Below, one piece after another: positions 31,501-37,342 of a stretch of DNA of 64,000 nt. Under the pieces are notes generated by a model that saw nothing but the letters and a program-made list of their open reading frames with translations, made no database searches and had not been told where the DNA came from. How positions within the stretch are numbered: the stretch's first letter is position 1; each line of letters starts with the position of its first letter. The position numbers and the translations under genes were made by a program. The DNA is from Clostridium brassicae (GTDB lineage Bacteria > Bacillota > Clostridia > Clostridiales > Clostridiaceae): positions 103,692-167,691 of the forward strand of contig NZ_JAPQFJ010000009.1 of NCBI RefSeq assembly GCF_026738875.1, read 5' to 3'.

Positions 31501-33376
31501 ATGGCTTTCTAGTGGAAATATAGAATATTTGGGACGTATTGATGAACAGGTTAAGATAAGAGGATTCAGAATTGAACTTGGAGAAATTTCAAATGTATTA
31601 CGTAGAATTGATTATGTAGAAGATGTAGCTGTTATAGTAAGAGAAAATGTAAGTGGTGAAAAAGCTATTTATAGCTATATAGTTTCTAATATAAATATAG
31701 ACATTAAGAAAATTAAGAAAGAAATTCATAAAGAATTACCAGAATATATGATACCAACATATATGATGCAGATAGAAAAGATACCAGTAAATAGAAATGG
31801 CAAATTAGATAAACGAGCATTACCAGATATAGCTAAAGAAAGCAAAGAAGAATATATTGCACCACGAAATGAAAAAGAAAAAATAATTTGCAGTATATTT
31901 GCAGAAATTTTAGAAGTTAAGAAAGTTGGATTACAAGATAATTTCTTTGAACTTGGTGGAGATTCAATGAAGTTATTAAGATTGATTTCTTCATTAAGAA
32001 AAGAAGGCTTTAATGTAACATTCAATATTATCAAAAGAAGTAATACAGTCAAAATGTTGGCAGAAAATTTATGTACAATAAGTGATGAATATGGTGGTGA
32101 AAAAATAAAAAATGAAAATCAGATATTAATAAATAAGATTAATGTTCCTAAAGAAATGAAAGAAGATTTTATTAATTCTAATGTTTATAAGGAACTAAAT
32201 AAATATAATAGGAACATAGAAAATGCTGTAAAATCCAGAGAGTATGTTCCACTAAAGGTTCAACAAGACTTTTTAAATAAAAATACACCATTTATATCAG
32301 CATTAGGTATAGAAATAATAGGAGAAGTATCAAAAGAACAAATATTAAATGCTATAAAAAATATTATAAATGCACAAGCTGCGCTACGCACAATATATAA
32401 TAACAAAGATAATGTTTTGATAGAAGTATCTAAAAGAGATTGGTATATACCTTACTTCAATAAGAGTGAATATGATGAAGTTTATAATAACATAGGAGGA
32501 ATTTTTGAGTGTAAAGAATTGTTTGAAACAAGTAAGTTGTTATCCAAAGTTATTACTATAGAAAAAGATAATAATCATCATTTAATATTTTTCTATGTAA
32601 ATCATGTTCTTTGGGATTTCTTTACATCTCAAGTGCTTTTAGATATGGTTAAGAATACGCTGCTAAATTATAAAAATTCTTTTGTTCCTGAGGAAACGTA
32701 TTACGAGTACGTAAATAGGAAAAGAAATAATTCTAAATCAGTAGAAATGTACGATTTAATAGAAAACATTGAACACAATGTTGAAAATTATATGAAGAAG
32801 ATTAAAAATAATTATGATTATGTTTATAAGGTTCTAATAACAAGGCAAATAAATCAACTTGAGAAAAAAGAAATACTAGAAAGTCCAATTAAGTGGATAT
32901 TAGATAAATATTATAAAATTATAAATATTAAAGAAATTACACAAATACCATTTACTATGATTTATCATGCACGTGAAACAAAAACATTAAATACATTAGG
33001 TTTATATGCTGACACTATCCCATGTTTGTATGATATTAACACAGGGAAAGTACAAAGATGGGGTAAACAAGAAAAAATGAATATTAATTCAAGTGAAAGT
33101 TATGAGTTATACAAAGAAAAGGTACCAACAGAATCTAATATATTTAAACAATTAAGTATAAATGTAATTACTGAAGATTCTAATACTTATTATAATAACT
33201 GCAAAAATAATACAGTTAAGGTTATTGGTAGATATGGTGTAGATGAGATACCTGAAGAAATTTCTATGTATATAGGTAAAAATGTATTGGAGATACAATG
33301 TCTAGTATATACAAAAAGAGAAGTAAAAAAAGAAAATATTGCTAATAATATAAAGAAAATTTTTGGTATAGTGTAA
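16559..33376 (+). CDS. five-module NRPS, (C-A-T)x5 plus terminal condensation-like domain
   Basis: A 5605-residue synthetase. C-domain HHxxxDG motifs lie near residues 178, 1223, 2240, 3266 and 4283. A-domain TSGTTG motifs lie near 651, 1687, 2704, 3730 and 4747. Carrier serines lie near 1044, 2060, 3087, 4104 and 5135 (the last as GGDSM, the others GGHSL). By-eye pocket codes are DAKDIGVVDK (Glu), DAWLVGAVIK (aliphatic, Leu-like), DSELTAEVCK (no match known to me), DGWAVASVCK (bulky aromatic) and DITQMGVIWK (nearest the Gly code). No epimerase, methyltransferase or thioesterase domain is seen. Residues about 5225-5605 form a degenerate C-like domain with NHVLWDF in place of HHxxxDG. The start ATG follows a GGGGG run. 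The modules share long near-identical DNA stretches. Confidence 0.93.
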   Translation: MSMESKKEQELQKRSLLKTILEKKKKNKIASNSIEILSRKKGKNYFLSSYEQRRLWFIHKLDPESIAYNIHFGFRIYGDLKIDLLQAAINEIGMEQEALRTRFQYIDDELMQIIEPNFNEKIKYINLSNIDSKVIENELARVCKEESYKPFDLENGPLVRFILIEIGPEERLFITVIHHIIFDGWSMGVFYRNLSEKYNSLCNGKCPLNKEKTVQYADYAKWQRKQLSKNKMEKQFNYWKDKLENIDQNVEFPLDKKRPSMLTNSGDVVFFELDNDIVKNLRKYSSECNCTVNTVLLSVFKCLIYKYTKKNNIAVGTAVANRKVDGIENIIGFFVNTIVLSTEVDGNMKFSELLEKVRNTTLEAYDNEEFPFDQLVEKINPLRDSNRNPFFQLMYSYQNTQKIKLELQDLKVEEYALGSKKSSFDVTLQIEDNENGIFGSFEYNSDLFYRETVQKICNQFKLILKDVLSDNKRINEISILSQEEKNLILNKFNDTYVEYDKEKTLVDMFEEQVKKVPNNIAVVFENKKITYKELNEKANSLARILRENGAGVDKIVGIMVERSIEMIIAIIGILKSGAAYLPIDPKYPRNRIEYMLKNSETNILLSLPRLLDNINFCGNVLDMSNKEIFNKEMDNLDNVSHSKDLAYIIYTSGTTGNPKGVMVEHKSAVNLIYALKDCIYSKYGGNLKVALVANYAFDASVKQIFASSLLGNTLYIVDNNSIMHGDDLVRFYLDKQIDITDGTPIHLSMISNSNLLGNSKLKLKNMIIGGDKLLKDTVKKIYSKLKTNKISITNVYGPTECCVDTTCQNIDINNINRFEDIPIGKPLNNYEVYILDEQNKLLPIGIAGELYISGDGLARGYLNNRELTNKKFIDNPYKLGQKMYKTGDLARWLPDGSIEYLGRIDEQVKIRGFRIELEEIANVLRRIDYIEDAAVIARDDARGEKAIYSYVVSNVNIDFKEVRKEIRKELPEYMIPAYMMQIEKIPVTRNGKLDKRALPDIVQESGEEYIAPMNEIERVIVKIFEEVVGGNKISVDADFFEIGGHSLRAIKVANRIEAETGIRIPIKIIFSERTAESIARYIEEAENKEYESIPKAEKKEYYKMSSAQKRMYLIWQMEKESTVYNMPLCYKLEGNVRVDDIKKALQEMIERHEILRTRFITKDGEFVQKILDKREADYSYEESIDDVSEILQRFTKPFNLDKGNLVRMKVVKSKKEYYLLIDMHHIVSDGMSMGIFIKEFSILYNGGDLEDLDLQYKDYSEWARMRKLDDQKAYWVSQFEEEVPVIDLPYDYKRSFEKSYKGAITSIELPKEIKGGIKELCNITGTTEYMVLLSAFMVVLNKYTRQEDIVVGTPISGRTNKDMESMMGMFINTLAMREKPEAGKSFIKFVGEVKESCLKAYENQEYPFEELVESVEVRRDFSRNPLFDVMFSLQNNEKVNLSMDNLMIDQIWGEHRISKFDLSIMMESGEDKYFVGAEYCTTLFKRETVNRFLVHFKEVLCKVIDNPEVLIGEIQVITKQEEDLILNKFNNTYIEYDKEKTVVDVFEEQVRKNPNNIAVVYEDQQLTYKELNEKVNILGQKLRGMGIKPDDFVAITVQKSLEMIIGILGVIKAGGAYVPIDPKYPKERIKYILSDCKPKALLTYKTDIKVNGIPVIDLNDSKLFKDECENLEKVNSSNDLLYVIYTSGTTGKPKGVMIEHKSVNNLREYFINSLKVSPTDRILQFSNISFDASIWDITMSLLIGATLHVINQDKMVDADFMSEYAKDTTIMLLPPQFYQQLKTAGQRLVVTGGSESSKDIVIKAIGEGAAYLNAYGPTEATVIATHWFCNEIDNVPEKIPIGKPIDNKKIYICDKESLCGIGIPGELCIGGEGLARGYLNRPKLTAEKFIDNPYGEGTLYRTGDLARWLPDGNIEYLGRIDEQVKIRGFRIELEEIANVLRKIDYIEDAAVIARDDARGEKAIYSYVVSNINLDFKEIRKEIRKELPEYMIPAYMMQIEKIPINRSGKIDKQALPEIVQESEEEYIAPRNETEKIIVEIFQEVIGINKISVDADFFEIGGHSLRATKVVNRIEAETGVRIPIKIIFSERTAESVARYIEESENKEYESIPKAEEKEYYPMSSAQRRMYLIWQMEKESTAYNMPACYKLEGKVRVDDIKNSLQKMINRHEILRTCLLTKNGELVQKILDKVEIDCLYEENMDDISNILKKFIKPFNLEKGNLIRTKIVKSKKEYYLLIDMHHIVSDGMSMGIFIKEFSTLYNGKELERLNLQYKDYSEWMVKRDLDDQKAYWVSQFKEQAPVIDLPYDYNRPAKQSYEGAIISIELQKEIKSGIKGLCNTTGATEYMVLLAAFMVTLSKYTHQEDIVVGTPISGRTNKDMESMMGMFINTLAMRERPEAGKSFIKFIDEVKESCLKAYENQEYPFEELVEAVEVKRDFSRNPLFDVMFVLQNNEKFNLLMNDIIISQIEVEHTTSKFDITLMMGSREDNYFVSAEYCTELFKKETIKRLLAHFKEVLCKIIDNPESTIGEIDIVTKDEKELILNKFNDTYVEYDREKTLVDIFEEQVKKAPNNIAVVFENEKITYKELNEKANSLAMVLRKNGAGSDKIVGIMLERSIEMIVAIIGVLKSGAAYLPIDPKHPKNRIEYMLKNSETNILLSIPKLLDNIDFNGNILDMSKKQLFDKKLNNLNNINSSKNIAYIIYTSGTTGTPKGVMVENRNILNTLYWRKNYYEFSENDATLQIPSFSFDSSVEDIFTTLISGAKLVLINEEKRLDIQYLKNIMLKEKITNFLVTPSLYASILSVDLQNVKTLRNVTVAGESIPSELIKEHFKKFTKVDLFNEYGPTENSVCSTVYKFVKNNNKVLIGTPISNTRIYIIDEKNKVLPIGVKGELCISGFGLTRGYLNNEKLTSEKFVDNPYEPGQKMYRTGDLARWLPDGNIECLGRIDEQVKIRGFRIELEEIANVLRRIDYIEDAAVIARDDARGEKAIYSYVVSNVNIDFKEVRKEIRKELPEYMIPAYIMQIEKIPVTRNGKLDKRALPDIVQECGEEYIAPRNEMENNIVRIFEEVVGGNKISVDADFFEIGGHSLRATKVVNRIEADTGVRIPIKIIFSERTAESIARYIEESENKEYECIPKAEEKEYYPMSSAQKRMYLIWQMEKESIAYNVPACYKLEGKVRIDDIKNSLQKMIDCHEILRTRFVTKDGELVQKILDKVEVDYSYEENTDEVSEILKNFIKPFNLDEGNLIRMKVVKSKKEYYLLIDMHHIVSDGMSMGIFIKEFSTLYSGEEVEKLNLQYKDYSEWMIKRNLDDQKAYWVSRFEEEAPIIDLPYDYKRPLEKSYKGAITSIELQKEIKSGIKKLCNITGTTEYMVLLSAFMVTLNKYTHQEDIVVGTPISGRTNKDMESMMGMFINTLAIREKPEAGKTFIQFVGEVKEDCLKAYENQEYPFEELVETVEVRRDFSRNPLFDVTFGLQNNEKFNLSMDNVMISPIKEEHTISKFDLSVFMESNEEGYFVGAEYCTELFKKETIDRFLVHFKEVLYKIIDSPESFIGEIEIATKEEKDLILNKFNDTYVQYDKEKTVVDIFEEQVRKNPNNIAVIYEKERLTYRQLNEKANILAQKLRGMGIKPDDFVAIAAQKSLEMVIGILGVIKAGGAYVPIDPKYPQERILYILSDCKPKALLIYKADVRAKEIPVIDLSDNESFEGKLKNLEKVNRPDDLLYLIYTSGTTGKPKGVMIEHKSVNNLREYFINSLKVSPSDKILQFSNISFDGSVWDITMALLTGATLYVINQDKMLDLDFTSEYAKNTTIMAVPPQYYKQLKTIGQRLVVTAGSESSKDVVTKAIEGGGTYLNSYGPTEATVCATHWFCNEKNNVPGRIPIGKPIDNKKIYICDKYSLCGIGIPGELCIAGDGLARGYLNRPELTAEKFIDNPYEPGQKMYRTGDLAKWLPDGNIEYLGRIDEQVKIRGFRVELGEIANVLRKIDCIEDAAVIAREDDSGEKVIYAYVVSNVNVDFKKIRKEIREKLPEYMIPAYMMQIEEIPVTRNGKLDKRALSDIVQESGEEYIAPRNEIEKIIVRIFEEVVGENKISVDDDFFEVGGHSLRATKVVNRIEAETGVRIPIKIIFSERTAESIARYIDKYGNKQNESIPKAEEKKYYSMSSAQRRIYLIWQMEKESTVYNMPLCYKLEGKVRADDIKKALQKMIDRHEILRTCFGIKDGELVQKILDKIEADYSYEESMDEVSEIFKNFIKPFNLDEGNLIRMKVVKSKKEYYLLIDMHHIISDGMSMGIFIKEFSTLYNGGKLEELNLQYKDYSEWMRKRNLDSQKAYWISQFEDEVPVIDLPYDYKRPFEQSYEGAIASIVIEEEIKSGIKKLCNITGTTEYIVLLSAFMVVLNKYTRQEDIVVGTPISGRTNKDMESMMGMFINTLVMREKPQAGKSFIKFVDEVKESCLKAYENQEYPFEELVEAVEVRRDFSRNPLFDVMFSLQNNEKVNFSMDNVMIEQIWGEHRISKFDLTVMMESNEGGYFVGTEYCTALFKKETVNRFLAHFKEVLHKVIDNPESLIGEIEIATKEEKELILNKFNDTYVEYDKEKTVIDMFEEQVRKNPNNIAVVYEKERLTYKKLNEKSSILAQKLRDMGIKPDDFVAISAERSLEMVIGILAIIKAGGAYVPIDPKHPEKRINYILSDCKPKALLTYKTDVQAKEIPTINLCDNKSFEGELKDLEKVNRPDDLLYLIYTSGTTGKPKGVMVKHSNMVNYCSNNEKSTVSGVFNRKLNNMGSVTNMSFDIFGTEIILVFANGMTTFIANSDEQEDVEYLSSFIERNSIEILQTTPSRIKILLSQPEKLKKLNSLKYIMVGGEKVESDIVNKLHEYTNAVVENVYGPSETTIWSTANELSRNISENDIPIGQPIANTQIYILQGLDLCGIDVPGELCIAGDGVTKGYLNKPELTAEKFINNPYGKGKLYRTGDLARWLSSGNIEYLGRIDEQVKIRGFRIELGEISNVLRRIDYVEDVAVIVRENVSGEKAIYSYIVSNINIDIKKIKKEIHKELPEYMIPTYMMQIEKIPVNRNGKLDKRALPDIAKESKEEYIAPRNEKEKIICSIFAEILEVKKVGLQDNFFELGGDSMKLLRLISSLRKEGFNVTFNIIKRSNTVKMLAENLCTISDEYGGEKIKNENQILINKINVPKEMKEDFINSNVYKELNKYNRNIENAVKSREYVPLKVQQDFLNKNTPFISALGIEIIGEVSKEQILNAIKNIINAQAALRTIYNNKDNVLIEVSKRDWYIPYFNKSEYDEVYNNIGGIFECKELFETSKLLSKVITIEKDNNHHLIFFYVNHVLWDFFTSQVLLDMVKNTLLNYKNSFVPEETYYEYVNRKRNNSKSVEMYDLIENIEHNVENYMKKIKNNYDYVYKVLITRQINQLEKKEILESPIKWILDKYYKIINIKEITQIPFTMIYHARETKTLNTLGLYADTIPCLYDINTGKVQRWGKQEKMNINSSESYELYKEKVPTESNIFKQLSINVITEDSNTYYNNCKNNTVKVIGRYGVDEIPEEISMYIGKNVLEIQCLVYTKREVKKENIANNIKKIFGIV

Positions 33377-33390
33377 AAAGCGGAGGTAAT

Positions 33391-34593
33391 ATGAAAATTA
33401 TTATATATGGATTAGGAAGTAAAAGTAAGTTCATTGAAAGTAAATTAAAGGATACTCATAAAATTATAGGTTATACAGATAATAATTCGAATATTCAAAG
33501 TTTTAATAATTTTAGATTTTATAAATTAGAGGAATTAAATTCTGTTGAGTATGATTATATAATATTGGCAATTGATAATGCAAAAGCTTGTAAAGTTATT
33601 ACAAAGTATTTAATTGCAAAATATAAGATTGATTCATCAAAAATAGTTGATTTTTATCATTTGTATAACAATGGAATATCAACTCAGAAAGTAGATAGAG
33701 TTATGCAAAATCCTAATAATAAGAATGGGTACGATGGGGTTATTTTAGGGGTATCACATTCTGCCTTAGGAATTAATCCCCAGTATTTAAAAGGTGATTT
33801 TTGTAACCTAGCAGTATCTAGTCAAGATATATATTATAATTTGAAGACTTTAGAATATTGTATGGAAAATTATTTAGATAAAATTAAAAATTTAAAATAT
33901 GCTATATTAGATGTTTTTGATTATAATTATTTTAATTATGATGTTTCTTTGACATCTGATATAATTAACTATTTATCTTGGGGAGGTTACAATTTAGATT
34001 ATCATAATTATGAAAACAATAGAAATTTTACTTTAACTGTAGAAGAAGAACTTGCTAAAATAAATTGCAGAATTATTAGACCGTTAAGTGTTGAAGAAAG
34101 AAATGTAAGAGATGAACTCTTTGAAAATATTTACGGAAATTCGGAAGTTAAGATGTTTAGAGATTTTGCTTCTCCAGAGCAAAGAAGTAAAACAGTAGAA
34201 AAAGGTTTTAATGACTATTGTATGCCAGACAATATGCCTAAGTATGGTAGTAATCGCTATGATAAAACAATTGAAGAAAATAAAATTCATTTTGAGAAAA
34301 CATTAAAGCTTTTATATAAAATAAATCCTAATATAAAGATTTATGCTGTAATGATTCCAAGATATGAAACCGTGGAAGAATCTCATAAAACAAAATATGC
34401 CCATTGGAAAGCAGAATTTGAAGAGTTCATTTATTATTTAAAAAATAAGTATAATTTTAAATATTTAAATTTTAAAGAGTGTAAGGAGATAAGTTCTAAT
34501 AATGAGTATTATCAAGATGTAGCACATTTAAACTATAATGGAGCAACGGCATTTACTACTCTTTTAGATAGTTATATTGATTATGTAGTATAA
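33391..34593 (+). CDS. SGNH-type hydrolase/acyltransferase with N-terminal nucleotide-binding-like domain
   Basis: A 400-residue protein. Residues 1-95 look like a small Rossmann-type domain (MKIIIYGLGSKSKFI, then GYTDNN and YDYIILAIDN). The remainder has the landmarks of an SGNH/DltD-like fold: the nucleophile block GVSHS near residue 120 and the catalytic pair in DVAHLNYNGA near residue 385. No membrane segment or signal peptide is seen, so unlike DltD it would be cytoplasmic. It begins 14 bp after the large synthetase with a GGAGGTAAT ribosome site, so it is in the NRPS operon and may acylate, deacylate or release the product. The fold assignment is moderate and the function is inferred. 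Confidence 0.65.
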   Translation: MKIIIYGLGSKSKFIESKLKDTHKIIGYTDNNSNIQSFNNFRFYKLEELNSVEYDYIILAIDNAKACKVITKYLIAKYKIDSSKIVDFYHLYNNGISTQKVDRVMQNPNNKNGYDGVILGVSHSALGINPQYLKGDFCNLAVSSQDIYYNLKTLEYCMENYLDKIKNLKYAILDVFDYNYFNYDVSLTSDIINYLSWGGYNLDYHNYENNRNFTLTVEEELAKINCRIIRPLSVEERNVRDELFENIYGNSEVKMFRDFASPEQRSKTVEKGFNDYCMPDNMPKYGSNRYDKTIEENKIHFEKTLKLLYKINPNIKIYAVMIPRYETVEESHKTKYAHWKAEFEEFIYYLKNKYNFKYLNFKECKEISSNNEYYQDVAHLNYNGATAFTTLLDSYIDYVV

Positions 34594-34602
34594 GTTAAAA
34601 TA

Positions 34603-34638
34603 AAGGCTCTGTTAACCTTAATGGTTCAGAGCTTTTAA
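34603..34638 (+). terminator. terminator of the NRPS operon
   Basis: Stem GCTCTG..AACC / GGTT.CAGAGC with a TTAA loop and a following TTTT run, 10 bp after the SGNH gene. It separates the biosynthetic operon from the PPTase-thioesterase pair. Confidence 0.75.
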
Positions 34639-34805
34639 ATTCTAAATTTATAATATACTTAAAAAATATAGTAGACAAGTTACATTTATAAACTAATGCT
34701 ATGTTTATTATCATTATTATAATGTAAATCTTCTTTTTAAAGAGAAAATCAGTGCTATATTTTCTTGTATATAAATAATGTAAAGAAAGGAGTTAAAAGT
34801 AATTT

Positions 34806-35513
34806 ATGGATATTGTTATTGTTAAAAATTTAGACATAATAGATGTAAAATTAAAGAAATTATGTGAACATATTAGTTGTGAAAAAAGAAGCAAAGCTAA
34901 CAAACTTTTAAATAAAAATGATAAAATTCAAACTATAGTTGCTGATATCATAATAAGGATTCAGCTTATTAAGCATTTTAATATTAGAAATGAAAGTATT
35001 TGTTTTAATAAAAATATATATGGCAAGCCATATGTGGAAAAGATTAAAAATTTTCATTTTAATATATCGCACTCAGGAGAATATGTTGCTGTTGCAATTA
35101 GTAAACAGAAAGTGGGAATCGATATTGAAAAAATAAAAAATATCGATTATTTTGATATAGCTGAAAACTTTTTTACTAATAAAGAGTTAAAGTATATTAT
35201 GCGACCAAACAAACAAGAAAGCTTAGAGAGATTTTATGATATATGGACATTAAAAGAATCTTATATAAAATTTAATGGAAAAGGATTATCAATTCCTTTA
35301 GATTCATTTACTATTTTTTTTGATGATGATGGTAGTATCAAAGCTATTGATAATAACTGTTGCACTAATAACATATTTAATCAAATAAACATTTTGCCAG
35401 GATATAAATTATCAATATGCAGATTAAATAATGAACGTTTTTATATTAAAATATTAAATCAAAATGAAATAATCGACTATTTTTTAAAATTAATTAAAAA
35501 GGAGAATATATAA
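34806..35513 (+). CDS. Sfp-type 4'-phosphopantetheinyl transferase
   Basis: A 235-residue enzyme that converts the apo carrier domains of the synthetases to holo form with coenzyme A. Hallmarks are the FHFNISHSGEYVAVAIS segment, the Mg-binding VGIDIEKIK near residue 107, and WTLKESYIKFNGKGLSIPL near residue 150. Its length and motif spacing match the Sfp/Gsp class used by NRPS rather than the short AcpS class. It starts at an ATG after AAAGGAG, 210 bp after the NRPS operon terminator, so it probably has its own promoter. It is followed 3 bp later by the thioesterase gene. Confidence 0.92.
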   Translation: MDIVIVKNLDIIDVKLKKLCEHISCEKRSKANKLLNKNDKIQTIVADIIIRIQLIKHFNIRNESICFNKNIYGKPYVEKIKNFHFNISHSGEYVAVAISKQKVGIDIEKIKNIDYFDIAENFFTNKELKYIMRPNKQESLERFYDIWTLKESYIKFNGKGLSIPLDSFTIFFDDDGSIKAIDNNCCTNNIFNQINILPGYKLSICRLNNERFYIKILNQNEIIDYFLKLIKKENI

Positions 35514-35515
35514 TT

Positions 35516-36211
35516 ATGTTATTATTTTGCTTACCATATGCAGGAGGTTCTGAGGATATATATTTTAACTGGACAAAATATTTAAACCCTTCAATAAAAT
35601 TATGCCCTATATCATTAAAAGGGCGAGGTAAAAGATTTTATGAAGAATTTTATGAAAGTTTAGATGAAGCAATTGATGATATCTTTGATAATATTAAAAA
35701 TAAATTATATGAGGATGACTACGCAATATATGGACATAGTATGGGAAGTCTTTTAGCATATGAGCTATACTATAAAATTAAAGAGAATGGCTTAAAAGAG
35801 CCTAGGCATATATTTTTTTCAGGATATGGCGCTCCCAATATAAAAGAAATGAATGACGATATTTATACATTACCAAACAATGAGTTTATTGCTAAAATCA
35901 TAGAATTAGGAGGTACTCCAAAAGAAGTATCTGAAAATAAGGAGTTATTAGAGATATTTATTCCAATACTTCGTAGTGATTTTAAATTATTAAATAATTA
36001 TATTTATACTCATAGAAATGATAAAATTGAATGCAATGTTTCTATTTTAAATGGAAAAGAAGATGATATTACTATAAATGAAATAGTGAATTGGAAATTA
36101 CTCACAAGTGCTGAATTTAATATTTATAATTTTGATGGTAACCATTTCTTTATAAATGATAATATTGAAAATATAGTTAAAATCATAAATAATACACTAC
36201 TTAAAAAATGA
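35516..36211 (+). CDS. type II (editing) thioesterase
   Basis: A 231-residue alpha/beta-hydrolase of the NRPS type II thioesterase family. The N-terminal LLFCLPYAGGSEDIYFNW, the nucleophile GHSMGS near residue 80 and the C-terminal histidine in GNHFFIND are as in surfactin-type TEII enzymes. It removes wrong or stalled groups from carrier domains. It is cotranscribed with the PPTase (ribosome site AAGGAG between them). Because the synthetase has no C-terminal thioesterase, one could ask whether this protein also releases product, but family precedent favours editing. Confidence 0.9.
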   Translation: MLLFCLPYAGGSEDIYFNWTKYLNPSIKLCPISLKGRGKRFYEEFYESLDEAIDDIFDNIKNKLYEDDYAIYGHSMGSLLAYELYYKIKENGLKEPRHIFFSGYGAPNIKEMNDDIYTLPNNEFIAKIIELGGTPKEVSENKELLEIFIPILRSDFKLLNNYIYTHRNDKIECNVSILNGKEDDITINEIVNWKLLTSAEFNIYNFDGNHFFINDNIENIVKIINNTLLKK

Positions 36212-36260
36212 AGAAATAAGGACTGTATAAAAAATGCAGGCCTTATTTCTTCATTTTTAA
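36208..36260 (+). terminator. terminator after thioesterase, possibly bidirectional
   Basis: GAAGAAATAAGG pairs with CCTTATTTCTTC, extended by CTG/CAG with one unpaired base, and a T-run follows. A-rich sequence on the other side would also serve the convergent lipoprotein gene. Confidence 0.85.
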
Positions 36261-36304
36261 TTCAATAGAATGTAGTGATAGGACTGAAAATGTAATGATT
36301 GTAT

Positions 36305-36925
36305 TTATTTTGGTATGTTTTTCAAGTATATGGATTTAATAACTTTAGTATTTTTATCAAAATCAATACGAAGTTCTTGTCCAAATTTACCGAGATCGCT
36401 AATAGAATAAGATATCCATCCCATTTGTTTCATATAATCAACTTTTGGAGTACCATAAATACTAATAACATTATCATATGTTGAGGTTAGAGTGATACCT
36501 TTTGGTAATACTACAGTATTTTTGTAATCAGGGATATTTTTTATTTTAATGGCGCCTAACATAGCATCATCAAATTTTACTTCAGAACCGCTTGTATTAT
36601 AAAGTGTTACTGTAATACGAGTATCTTCACCTTTTTTTCCATCATCCATATAAACAGAGTCTGTGTAATAATAATTTTTTAAAGGTTTTCCTTTATCTGC
36701 ATAGTCATTAAATTTCCATCCATTTTCTACTAAGCTCTGTGCTTTAACAGGTAGGGAGTACTTTATTCCGTTTAAGGTAATATCTCCAGATAGTGGATCT
36801 TTTTTCATTTGTGAAGTATAGGTTTTGATGTCTTCTGGTGTAAGTTTTTTAACTTTCTTAGATGAACCACAGCCAGTTAACATGAATAAGCATAAGCTTA
36901 AACATAAAATAAGTATCTTTCTCAT
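36305..36925 (-). CDS. predicted lipoprotein, function unknown
   Basis: A 206-residue protein with a lipoprotein signal: MRKILILCLSLCLFMLTGCG, cleaved before Cys19. The mature part has no transmembrane segment and looks like a compact beta-rich domain. It repeats themes such as YSLPVKAQSLVENGWKF and a YGTPKVDYMKQMGWISYSI near the end, reminiscent of small surface lipoproteins of Firmicutes. It is convergent with the thioesterase gene and has no obvious partner. I do not recognise a defined family. Confidence 0.75.
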   Translation of the reverse strand: MRKILILCLSLCLFMLTGCGSSKKVKKLTPEDIKTYTSQMKKDPLSGDITLNGIKYSLPVKAQSLVENGWKFNDYADKGKPLKNYYYTDSVYMDDGKKGEDTRITVTLYNTSGSEVKFDDAMLGAIKIKNIPDYKNTVVLPKGITLTSTYDNVISIYGTPKVDYMKQMGWISYSISDLGKFGQELRIDFDKNTKVIKSIYLKNIPK

Positions 36926-37342
36926 AAATTTACCCTTTCTTTTTTAAAAAATTTATAATTTCATAACAAAGAAATTAATATTAATAATTTTTTCCAAAAC
37001 AAATTATATCATAATTTGTATTATAATCAAATAAATTGTAATAAAATTATAGAACAAATTCAAAAATATAGTTTTATAAGAAATTATTAAACATAAATTA
37101 TTATTTTAAGAAAAATTTTTAAAAATATAAATTATTGTAGAGATATTGTAATTATAAATTTTATCCCAAATATGTACAATTATGAAAAAATAATGTATTA
37201 TTTTAATGTAAGTAGATTGTCCTATAATTTACAAGTAAAATGATGATCTGTATTTAGCATTGTAAATACAAAATTATTTTACCAATGTAAATTGTTTAAC
37301 AATCTAGTAGCATTAAATATAATAAGTTAGGAGTAAAGATTT
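36926..37342. other. AT-rich divergent intergenic region
   Basis: A 417-bp spacer between the divergent lipoprotein and APC permease genes. No gene is seen. A TATAAT lies near 37214-37219, and a small inverted repeat GTATTTA/TAAATAC lies near 37252-37270, upstream of the permease. These may be a promoter and a regulatory site. Confidence 0.4.

Noticed and set aside
16559..33376. Many minus-strand frames of 60-210 codons opposite the NRPS
   Set aside because: They recur at equivalent places in each module, which shows they are shadows of repeated sense-strand sequence.
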